DNA from: Actinomycetota bacterium
GTDB lineage: Bacteria > Actinomycetota > Thermoleophilia > Miltoncostaeales > Miltoncostaeaceae
Direction of reading: 5' to 3'
NCBI GenBank assembly: GCA_947451735.1
Contig: CANGAY010000010.1
Coordinates: 1-9,900, forward strand
DNA: 9,900 nucleotides
Position 1 is the first letter of the stretch. Every line of letters starts with the position of its first letter. The position numbers and the translations under genes were made by a program. The notes under the pieces were generated by a model that was not told the origin of the DNA, made no database searches, and saw only the letters and a list, made by a program, of their open reading frames with translations. This document shows, in pieces, positions 1 through 5,709 of this stretch.

Positions 1-884
1 GGCGCCAGGCACGGCATGAGCCAGGCGCGCGCCGCGGATGAGGGCGCCAGGTCGTAGGTGGTGTTGGCCCTGGCCATGCACCCGTTGGCACTCGGCACGA
101 TGGGGTTGGCGCAGGGGATGACGGCGTCGGTCACGTAGATGTGGGTGGTGTAGTACGAGGTGGTGATGGTGGCCCCGCCGTCGGCCCCGAACGAGTACTG
201 CGGGGCCGGGGTGCAGCCCCCGGGCGTGGCGCTCCACACGACGCCTCCACCCGCCGCGGCGATGGTGGCGGGTGCGCGGTCGCTGTCGTCCTCGCACACG
301 GTGACCGACCGCAGGGTGCCGCGGGCGGGCGCGCTCACGGTGTACGTGGTGTACGTGAGCCCCTCGCAATCGGTGCCCGCGGACAGCGGCGTGCGGTAGT
401 ACCCGCACGGGCCGCCGCCGTCGACGAACAGGCCGGCATTGCGGAAGGTGCCGCGCGGCAGGGTGCCCATGTTGTGCATGCCCATCACGTGGCCGCTCGG
501 CACGGGCTGTGCGCGGAACGTGGTGCGCGTGCTGGTGATGCGCGGGTGCGACAACGTCACCACGTACGTGTGCTGCCGTCGGCCCGACCCGATGGCGATG
601 GCTGCGTTCGGCGGGTCGGCCGTGAAGCCCCACTGCGTCCACTTGGCCGCGAGCCCCCTCACCGTGGTGGTGCCCGACCGGCGCTCAGGGCGGTCGGTGA
701 ACCACGCGAGCGGTGCGGAACTGGGCACGGCGACGGTGGTGGTCGATCCGGTGCGCGTGACGGTCGCCGACGGCACCTTCCCGGCCCACAGGATCGACGA
801 GGGCGCCGTGGCCGCGGCCAGCGTCGCCGCCGATGCGCCTGCGACGACCAGCGCGGTCGCGGCGATGAGGGTGGTGCGGGCCAT
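1..884 (-). CDS. Secreted protein of unknown function, C-terminus cut by window edge
   Basis: The minus-strand frame is open from an ATG at 884 to base 1: 294 codons with no stop, so the C-terminus lies outside the window. Residues 1-26 form a Sec-type signal peptide (MARTT, then a hydrophobic Ala/Val-rich stretch with Ala-x-Ala sites). Residues 61-66 (WFTDRP) and 90-94 (DPPNA) frame a segment resembling, from memory, a motif pair of uncharacterised secreted bacterial proteins; this is weak evidence. The rest is Thr/Gly/Tyr-rich with a beta-strand look and seven cysteines at 160, 173, 197, 224, 258, 269 and 292, consistent with disulfides outside the cell. The start is supported by GGAG seven bases upstream (892-895) and an in-frame stop at 930-932 that leaves no earlier ATG or GTG start. 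It is divergent from the FUSC gene. Function is not recognised. Confidence 0.8.
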   Translation of the reverse strand, partial: MARTTLIAATALVVAGASAATLAAATAPSSILWAGKVPSATVTRTGSTTTVAVPSSAPLAWFTDRPERRSGTTTVRGLAAKWTQWGFTADPPNAAIAIGSGRRQHTYVVTLSHPRITSTRTTFRAQPVPSGHVMGMHNMGTLPRGTFRNAGLFVDGGGPCGYYRTPLSAGTDCEGLTYTTYTVSAPARGTLRSVTVCEDDSDRAPATIAAAGGGVVWSATPGGCTPAPQYSFGADGGATITTSYYTTHIYVTDAVIPCANPIVPSANGCMARANTTYDLAPSSAARAWLMPCLA

Positions 885-891
885 GTGTGTG

Positions 892-895
892 CTCC
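892..895 (-). promoter_or_regulatory. Shine-Dalgarno GGAG of the secreted protein gene
   Basis: GGAG on the minus strand lies 7 nt before the ATG at 884. This gene therefore has a leader with a ribosome site, unlike the leaderless-looking neighbour at 992. Confidence 0.6.
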
Positions 896-919
896 GGGGG
901 TCGGGTGCGGTGCGCGCGC

Positions 920-947
920 AGTTTATCGCTCAGGCATGAGCGTTCAC
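920..947 (-). promoter_or_regulatory. Candidate promoter of the secreted protein gene
   Basis: On the minus strand, TAAACT (925-920) fits the TANNNT -10 box. A weak -35-like GTGAAC (947-942) lies 16 nt upstream. The predicted transcript would start near 913 and carry a leader of about 29 nt with the GGAG site. The -35 match is only 3 of 6 bases. Confidence 0.4.
927..942. repeat. Inverted repeat, operator candidate
   Basis: Perfect 6-bp arms CGCTCA (927-932) and TGAGCG (937-942) around GGCA. The repeat fills the spacer between the proposed -35 and -10 boxes of the minus-strand promoter, where a bound repressor or activator would act. No matching regulator is in view. Confidence 0.35.
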
Positions 948-960
948 GTGCTCGCACGTT

Positions 961-974
961 GCGCGGTCACGCGC
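961..974. repeat. Short inverted repeat upstream of the FUSC gene
   Basis: Arms GCGCG (961-965) and CGCGC (970-974) around GTCA, just upstream of the TAGGCT -10 box. Five-base GC arms arise easily by chance in this DNA, so an operator role is only a possibility. Confidence 0.2.
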
Positions 975-979
975 GGACG

Positions 980-985
980 TAGGCT
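980..985 (+). promoter_or_regulatory. -10 box TAGGCT for a leaderless FUSC transcript
   Basis: TAGGCT (TANNNT type) ends exactly 6 nt before the ATG at 992, so transcription should begin at the A of the start codon. No convincing Shine-Dalgarno is present. A clear -35 is not seen; TTGCGC at 959-964 would give a short 15-nt spacer. Confidence 0.5.
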
Positions 986-991
986 CCGGGC

Positions 992-2059
992 ATGTCCCTC
1001 TGGCGTCGATTCGACACCGCCCCCGGTCCGTGGGGCCCGTGGCTGCGCACGCTCGTGCGGCTGGTCGTGGGCGCGGCGGCGGTGACCGTGGTCGTTGAGG
1101 CGCTCGGATTCCCCGATGAGCCGGCGGCCTGGGCCGTGGTGGCCGTCGTGGTCGTGGTGGGCGACACCACCGGCCAGACGGTGGCCGCCTCGTGGAACCG
1201 CACCGAGGGCTCGGTGGTGGGGTGTCTGTCCGGGGCCGTCGTGCAGGTTGCGCTGCCGATGGTGCCCCTGGCGCTGCGGGTGGTGCTCGCCATGGCGCTG
1301 TGCCTGGTGGCGTGCCGGCTGCTTCGCATCGGCGCCGGGTGGCGGCTTGGCGTGGCCCTCGCCGGGTTCTTCGTGTTCGTGCCAGGGGCGCAGGAGTGGC
1401 AGACGGTGGGCTGGCGGCTCGGCGCGACACTCCTCGGAATCGCGGCGGGGGTGCTCGCGGTGCTGTTCGTGGCGCCCGACACCGCCGCCACGCGCCTTCG
1501 CGACGGCATGCGCGCCGTGCTCGACGCCATTGCCCGGGCGCTCGACGCCGATCTGGGGGCGTGGCGCGAGGGTGGCGCGGGCGCAGGGCAGGTGGCGGTG
1601 CCCCCGGTCGCGCGCCTGCGGCCTCTGGTGGCCGATCGCCGGTATGAGATGTCGCGCCGCGGGCCGCGGCCAGATGACGTGTCGGCCGTGCTGGACGGGC
1701 TCGACCTGGCCGCCGCTGCCGTGGACCGTCTCGACCGATATGCGGCCGACGGCGCCGGCGCGGTGCTGAACGCGCATGTGGCGGACGACCTGCAGGACGT
1801 GGTGGCGCGTCTCGACACGGCGTGCCGGGTGGCGTCGCGTGCGCTGGCCGACCCGGTGCGTCATCGGGCGGCGCTCGACGAGGCGCACGCGACGCTGCAG
1901 CGCGTGGAGCCCGATCTGGAGGACGCCATCGAGCGCCTGCGCGCAAAGGGTGTGACGCCCGACGCGCGGGCAGCCGAACTGACCCGGCTGTTCGGCGTGA
2001 TCAACGCCCTCGGGCTGGTGGCCACGGGCCTGATGCGGGTGCTCGATGCCCTCAGGTAG
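992..2059 (+). CDS. FUSC-family (aromatic acid exporter-like) membrane protein
   Basis: A 355-residue protein. The N-terminal half is membrane-embedded, with hydrophobic segments near residues 20-36, 46-57, 74-108, 118-131 and 143-161. Two FUSC-like signatures are seen: a Trp-led helix followed by GDTTGQT, a conserved Arg and a small-residue helix (46-87), and RLGATLLGIAAG (142-153). The C-terminal half (about 165-355) is a soluble, charged, helical region rich in Ala, Asp and Arg, as expected for the cytoplasmic part of such proteins. The family includes bacterial aromatic-acid and fusaric-acid efflux proteins, but the substrate here is unknown. It is shorter than full-length AaeB-type pumps (about 650 residues), suggesting a half-size form that may oligomerise. 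It appears leaderless and overlaps the next gene. Confidence 0.75.
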   Translation: MSLWRRFDTAPGPWGPWLRTLVRLVVGAAAVTVVVEALGFPDEPAAWAVVAVVVVVGDTTGQTVAASWNRTEGSVVGCLSGAVVQVALPMVPLALRVVLAMALCLVACRLLRIGAGWRLGVALAGFFVFVPGAQEWQTVGWRLGATLLGIAAGVLAVLFVAPDTAATRLRDGMRAVLDAIARALDADLGAWREGGAGAGQVAVPPVARLRPLVADRRYEMSRRGPRPDDVSAVLDGLDLAAAAVDRLDRYAADGAGAVLNAHVADDLQDVVARLDTACRVASRALADPVRHRAALDEAHATLQRVEPDLEDAIERLRAKGVTPDARAAELTRLFGVINALGLVATGLMRVLDALR

Positions 2060-2447
2060 CCCCGCGCCAGAGCGCCCGCATGGGGTGGTCGATCGCGTGC
2101 GCCGCCTCACCGGAGCGGATGACGGTGAGGGAGAGACCCCCTCGTGGGACCGCCTGCCCGCGCTGGTGTCGGCCGCCTTCGTGGTCATCCCCGTGGCCGC
2201 GGTGCCCGCGATGGGGTTCGGCGTGATCATCACGGGCCATCACGGAATCGGCTGGAACCTCATCGCCGGGCTGCTGTCGGTCATCGGCCTCATCGGCCTG
2301 GTGGCGCTGGTGGCGGGGGCGGTCTCGGCCATCCGGCGCGTGCGCTCCCCGCTGCCGCTGCTGATGGTGGCCACCGGCACCACCATCGCGCTGGTGGCCG
2401 GTGTGCTGCTGGTGCCCGTGCTGATGGCGGCCATCGGCCTGGGCTAG
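2046..2447 (+). CDS. Small membrane protein, three predicted helices
   Basis: A 133-residue protein whose ATG lies inside the end of the FUSC gene (14-nt overlap, 2046-2059), implying co-transcription and probably translational coupling. About 36 polar residues are followed by hydrophobic spans near 40-62, 69-96 and 103-132, with an Arg-rich turn (IRRVR, 96-100) between the second and third. No catalytic motif or known family is recognised. The position suggests it accompanies the FUSC protein, but that is inference. GTG codons around residue 14 are alternative starts, because no strong Shine-Dalgarno precedes the ATG. The stop overlaps the stop of the convergent deaminase gene. Confidence 0.65.
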   Translation: MPSGSPAPERPHGVVDRVRRLTGADDGEGETPSWDRLPALVSAAFVVIPVAAVPAMGFGVIITGHHGIGWNLIAGLLSVIGLIGLVALVAGAVSAIRRVRSPLPLLMVATGTTIALVAGVLLVPVLMAAIGLG

Positions 2448-3907
2448 GCGGCGGGCATCACCGGGTGGGTGCGGATGAAGGCGCGCAGGCGCACCTCCTC
2501 GTCCCATTGCATGCGCGACTTCAGCCCTGCATGGACGTAGGTGGTGCATTCCGCACTGCGCCTGACGCCCGGCACCGATGTGGCGCAGGCGCCCACCAGG
2601 CGCCACCGCCTGGGGGCGGTTGATGCCCAGATGCTGTGGCCGGGGGCGAACGAGTACTCCAGCGAGTTGCGCGCCAGGGTGATCAGTTCGGGGTAGGTGG
2701 CCTTCTGGCGCGTGACCGCCCGCAGCCAGTCGTCGGTGATGGCGCTGTTGAACTCGCCCTGGTCGTCGCTGCCGAGCACCATGGGCACGCCGGCGCGGCG
2801 GTAGGCGTCAAACTGGCTGTCGCGCCCCTCGATGCCCAGCAGCACCTCGTTCGACTTCAGATTCACCTCGACGGCGATTCGCCTGCTGGCCATGAGGTGC
2901 ATCAGCTGTGCGGAGCCCTGTTCCCAGCGGATGTCCACGCCGTGCCCGATTCGGCGCGACCCTGCGGCGATGCTGGCCCTGATGTGGTCGCGCAGCGCGC
3001 TCGGGGGCGCGAACCCGGGCGCCATCTCGCCGGCATGCAGGTCGATGCGGTCGTCCCGGTACACCTGGCGCAGGTGGGCGTACATGCGCATGTGCAGCGG
3101 GAAGTCGCGCAGCGATTCCGGGGCCTCTTCGCGGTCGACCAGCGTGTTGCCCACCACGTACGGGTTGCGGTGCGCCAGCTCGAATCCGGCGATCATGAGC
3201 GCATACGCCTCGGCGGGTGGCAGCACCCTGATGGACTGCCAGATGAGGCGCACCCGCACCCCGCACCCGGCGGATGCATGGGCCGTGCCGCAGCGCTGCA
3301 GCCGCCGGACCCCCGCCATGTCGTTGCGCACCTCCCGGTCGGCCCGTGCGATGAGGGGCGTCAGCGGGCCGTTCAGCATCGCCACGCGCGTGGCCTCGAG
3401 ATCGTCCGACATGCCCACGTCGGCCCCGGCTGATGCGATGTCGCCGAGCAGGTACGTCTGCATGATCTCCTGGTACATCAACCCGCCCCGCGCGGCACGA
3501 TCGGTCACCTCGGCGTAGGCCTGCTGCCGTGTCCGCGCCTGCAGGTCGGGCATCGCCCCGAACGTGGCGAAGAAGTGATCGTGGGTGGCCTGTGTGCCGG
3601 GCGCCATGCGGTAGACGGACATGCCATCGATCGCGGCCCGGCGCGCGGGCCCCGGAGTGAGCGCGGCGGAAAAGGGGAACGGGGTCGATCCGTCGAGCGG
3701 CGTGAAGGTGTCGCCCTGCTCGGCCCCGTACTGCACGAGGCTGGTCGTGCGTGTGGCGCCCGACAGGTGCGTGTGCAACTCGGCGCCCTTGGGGAACGCG
3801 CGCATGAACGATGTGAGCGCAGGGCTCGCCGCGCACGCCGTGCCTGCGATCGCCAGCACGGCGACGCCGGCGGCAAGGGCCGCCGTGCCACGCACCACCC
3901 GGCGCAT
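2444..3907 (-). CDS. Secreted adenosine deaminase-like amidohydrolase (ADGF/ADA2 type)
   Basis: A 487-residue protein with a signal peptide at about 1-26 (RR near the start, hydrophobic core, TACAAS cleavage region), so it acts outside the membrane. The adenosine deaminase metal site is complete: H45-x-H47 in GAELHTHLSG, H291 and catalytic E294 in HAGE, H322 in RIGHG and D381-D382 in GSDDQG. The segment EVNLKSN (347-353) replaces the usual EVCPxSN. Length, secretion and a C206/C215 pair in an insertion recall the growth-factor-like ADGF/ADA2 group more than cytosolic ADA (about 340 residues). The expected reaction is hydrolytic deamination of adenosine or a related nucleoside, releasing ammonia; substrate is not proven. 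The start follows from the TGATG overlap with the DUF2231 gene, showing an operon, and from the signal peptide it creates. Confidence 0.85.
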   Translation of the reverse strand: MRRVVRGTAALAAGVAVLAIAGTACAASPALTSFMRAFPKGAELHTHLSGATRTTSLVQYGAEQGDTFTPLDGSTPFPFSAALTPGPARRAAIDGMSVYRMAPGTQATHDHFFATFGAMPDLQARTRQQAYAEVTDRAARGGLMYQEIMQTYLLGDIASAGADVGMSDDLEATRVAMLNGPLTPLIARADREVRNDMAGVRRLQRCGTAHASAGCGVRVRLIWQSIRVLPPAEAYALMIAGFELAHRNPYVVGNTLVDREEAPESLRDFPLHMRMYAHLRQVYRDDRIDLHAGEMAPGFAPPSALRDHIRASIAAGSRRIGHGVDIRWEQGSAQLMHLMASRRIAVEVNLKSNEVLLGIEGRDSQFDAYRRAGVPMVLGSDDQGEFNSAITDDWLRAVTRQKATYPELITLARNSLEYSFAPGHSIWASTAPRRWRLVGACATSVPGVRRSAECTTYVHAGLKSRMQWDEEVRLRAFIRTHPVMPAA

Positions 3908-4449
3908 CAGCCCTGTTCGCCGCCTCCGGCCGGGGCCGGGGGGAGGGTGTCCCAGGTCTTCTGCCACGCGGCCTCGGCGCCGCTGTGCCCGGCGAGCACC
4001 ACCCACGTGGTGGCCACGGCCGAGAGCCCGATGACGGCGATGCCCAGCACCACGGCCACCCAGGTGCCCGAGAGGAACCGGCCAACGGCGTTGCCGGGGC
4101 CCATCCCCAGCCGGTCGCGCCACACCCAGGCCACGTAGATGATGGTCATGATGACCAGCAGGGCGCAGAGCGTCTTGGCGGTATCGCCGTACGAGGCGTG
4201 ATGGACGATGGCCGCGTCGTGCCCGTTGGGAAGGCGGTGCTGCAGCTTCTCGCCCGATTCGCCGGCCAGGAACCCGGCACCGCCTCCGATGACGCCGGTG
4301 CACAGAAGACCGATGGCCAGCCCGCGCTGGTACCTGCGCCAGAACACGGTGAGGACGGCGAGGATCAGCGTGACCGGCACGAGCACGATGGGAAAGTGCA
4401 CGAGCAGGGGGTGGGTCGGCAGACCGCCGAACGACTCAAGGATTCCCAT
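3907..4449 (-). CDS. DUF2231-family membrane protein
   Basis: A 180-residue protein with the N-terminal DUF2231 signature GLPTHPLLVHFP (9-20) and four hydrophobic spans near 16-37, 44-64, 91-110 and 130-153. Histidines at 13, 18, 77, 83, 84 and 155 (LAGHSG) sit at membrane edges. Conserved His in this family have led to suggestions of metal or haem binding, but its function is not established. The C-terminal tail is Pro/Gly-rich. It is first in a two-gene operon: its TGA overlaps the ATG of the secreted deaminase gene by one base. There is no Shine-Dalgarno, and a TATGTT box 6 nt before the ATG points to a leaderless transcript. The head of the gene is 22 bp from the divergent 4472 gene. Confidence 0.8.
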   Translation of the reverse strand: MGILESFGGLPTHPLLVHFPIVLVPVTLILAVLTVFWRRYQRGLAIGLLCTGVIGGGAGFLAGESGEKLQHRLPNGHDAAIVHHASYGDTAKTLCALLVIMTIIYVAWVWRDRLGMGPGNAVGRFLSGTWVAVVLGIAVIGLSAVATTWVVLAGHSGAEAAWQKTWDTLPPAPAGGGEQG

Positions 4450-4455
4450 GGCGGG

Positions 4456-4461
4456 AACATA
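4456..4461 (-). promoter_or_regulatory. -10 box TATGTT for the leaderless DUF2231/deaminase operon
   Basis: On the minus strand TATGTT is followed by CCCGCC (6 nt) and the ATG at 4449. The predicted start site is the A of that ATG. The box overlaps the opposite -10 box by 2 bp. No clear -35 is visible; that region lies inside the divergent gene. Confidence 0.55.
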
Positions 4462-4465
4462 CAGT
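4460..4465 (+). promoter_or_regulatory. -10 box TACAGT for the leaderless AttH/CrtC-like gene
   Basis: TACAGT is followed by CACGTC (6 nt) and the ATG at 4472. It shares bases 4460-4461 with the minus-strand TATGTT box, so RNA polymerase should not be able to open both at once. The -35 position falls inside the DUF2231 coding region and matches the consensus poorly. Confidence 0.55.
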
Positions 4466-4471
4466 CACGTC

Positions 4472-5539
4472 ATGCGCACCTCCGCCATCGCCGTCGCGCT
4501 TCTCGTTTCGGGGGCCATCGCCACCGCGGGTGCTGCCGCGGGCGTGCGGTCGGCATCCACCGCCGACAATGCCGAGCGGTCGAAGGGCGCCCACACCACC
4601 GAGTGGTGGTTCACCGGCGTGGTCGACCCGGTGTCGGGTGAGGCCTTTGCCGCGTCGCTCGGCACGCGCATGGCGGGCGGGCCACCGGCCACGGCCGTGC
4701 TGTCGCTCCCACCCGCCGGCGGCGAGCGCACCCTCGGGCTTCTGGGGCTGGGCGCCACGGCGTCGGCATCGAAGGTGGACGTGCGAGTGGGAACGAGCAC
4801 GCTGCGCGAGGTGGCACCGGGCACCTGGCGCCTGCGCGTGCGCGGCACCGCGCCCTTCGCGCTGCACGGCGCGTCGCAGCCGGTGTCGGCCGACCTGGTG
4901 GTGCACCGGCGCGCGCCGGCCTTTGTGGCCGGGCCCATGCGGCTGGGCCGCGGGCAGTTCGTGGGGTGGACCGTGGGCGCGCCGCTCGCCACCGCCACCG
5001 GCACGTTCACCGTGGGCACGCGAACGGTGAAGGTGACCGATGCGCCCGCCTATGCGGATCACAACTGGGGCCGCTTCTCGCTGTCGGGCGGGCGCCTTGC
5101 CGGCTGGGATTGGAGTCAGGTGTTCCTGCCCGGCGCGCGTGCGCTCACCATCGGCGTGGTGAAGCCGCTGGCGGGGTCGCCCGACGGCGTGGCCGTGCTG
5201 TCGGCCGCCGGTGGCCGCCTGGGCACCGCGCGCGCGGCCGACACGCGAATCGTCTACGACGGCTGGAGCCGGGCCGGTGCGTTCGTCTACCCGCCCACCA
5301 TGCACGTGCGCACGCAGATGGGGGCGTGGCGCGCCGATCTCACGTACCGCGCCAGGCGGGCCACCCCGCTGCCGTTCGACCGCGCCGGCACCAGCGCGCT
5401 GGTGGAGGTGCTGGCCCGTGTGGAGGGCACGCTCACGGGCCCCGGCGGCCGTGTGGTGGACGTGAAGGACGCCCCGGCGTTCTACGAGTACCAGTCCACG
5501 CCCATCTCGCGGCGCCGGGACGGTGCTCCGGCACAGTAG
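4472..5539 (+). CDS. Secreted AttH/CrtC-like protein (carotenoid 1,2-hydratase-related fold)
   Basis: A 355-residue protein with a signal peptide at about 1-24. It shows the hallmarks of the AttH/CrtC superfamily, a double lipocalin-like barrel: TEWWFTG (43-49), DHNWG (196-200), GWDWSQV (211-217) and a C-terminal FYEYQ (337-341). Relatives include hydroxyneurosporene synthase/carotenoid 1,2-hydratase and many uncharacterised exported AttH proteins. Export and the absence of carotenoid genes nearby argue against simple CrtC annotation; a role on a lipid-like substrate outside the cell is inference. The start is set by the signal peptide and the TACAGT-N6-ATG geometry. Earlier in-frame ATGs would run antisense through the DUF2231 gene. 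The protein ends in a basic tail (SRRRDG). No terminator hairpin is seen after it. Confidence 0.65.
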   Translation: MRTSAIAVALLVSGAIATAGAAAGVRSASTADNAERSKGAHTTEWWFTGVVDPVSGEAFAASLGTRMAGGPPATAVLSLPPAGGERTLGLLGLGATASASKVDVRVGTSTLREVAPGTWRLRVRGTAPFALHGASQPVSADLVVHRRAPAFVAGPMRLGRGQFVGWTVGAPLATATGTFTVGTRTVKVTDAPAYADHNWGRFSLSGGRLAGWDWSQVFLPGARALTIGVVKPLAGSPDGVAVLSAAGGRLGTARAADTRIVYDGWSRAGAFVYPPTMHVRTQMGAWRADLTYRARRATPLPFDRAGTSALVEVLARVEGTLTGPGGRVVDVKDAPAFYEYQSTPISRRRDGAPAQ

Positions 5540-5569
5540 GGCCGCTCGTCACCACCCGAAACCGGCGCG

Positions 5570-5598
5570 TTGCCCATGCCTTCGCCGATGGCTAGCAT
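5570..5598 (+). promoter_or_regulatory. Promoter of the korAB operon
   Basis: TTGCCC (5570-5575) and TAGCAT (5593-5598) are separated by exactly 17 nt, each matching the sigma-70-type consensus at 4 of 6 bases. This is the best complete promoter in the window. The predicted start near 5605 gives a leader of about 105 nt before the TTG start. Confidence 0.6.
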
Positions 5599-5614
5599 CC
5601 GCGCGGCAATCGGC
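5584..5614. repeat. Inverted repeat flanking the korAB -10 box
   Basis: GCCGAT (5584-5589) and ATCGGC (5609-5614) lie on either side of the -10 box and predicted start site. The placement suits an operator, but 6-bp arms with a 19-bp gap are weak evidence. Confidence 0.25.
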
Positions 5615-5656
5615 CGGGTATGTCCAAGGGGTCCCGAATCCTCCTGGGGCCTCCCC

Positions 5657-5671
5657 GTCCGGCGCCCGGAC
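5657..5671 (+). repeat. Hairpin in the korA leader
   Basis: Perfect stem GTCCGG (5657-5662) with CCGGAC (5666-5671) around CGC. Just before it, GCCTCC (5649-5654) is complementary to GGAGGC at 5701-5706, so the leader could in principle mask the korA ribosome site. No known riboswitch core is recognised. Confidence 0.35.
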
Positions 5672-5700
5672 ACGCGCGTTCCGGGTGCACACATCCGCTT

Positions 5701-5705
5701 GGAGG
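5701..5705 (+). promoter_or_regulatory. Shine-Dalgarno GGAGG deciding the korA TTG start
   Basis: GGAGG lies 4 nt before TTG at 5710, a slightly short spacing. It is the only strong ribosome site near the N-terminus of the conserved domain. The in-frame ATG at 5620 has none, and GTG at 5728 is 22 nt away. Confidence 0.6.
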
Positions 5706-5709
5706 CACG

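Noticed and set aside
930..2233. Overlapping minus-strand open frames opposite the FUSC gene
   Set aside because: Arg/Pro/Ala/His-rich translations without domains or signals. The plus strand encodes a coherent membrane protein.
3830..3850. Lipobox at Cys25 of the secreted deaminase
   Set aside because: The residues before the cysteine (Gly-Thr-Ala) do not fit the usual Leu at -3. A signal peptidase I site after A26 fits better.
4208..4471. In-frame upstream extension of the AttH/CrtC-like gene to an ATG at 4208
   Set aside because: It would run antisense through the clear DUF2231 gene and bury the signal peptide that begins exactly at 4472, next to a well-placed -10 box.
5620..5709. ATG at 5620 as the korA start (30 extra residues)
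   Set aside because: There is no ribosome site, the extension is Pro/Gly/Arg-rich and unlike the family, and it contains the leader hairpin. GGAGG points to TTG 5710.
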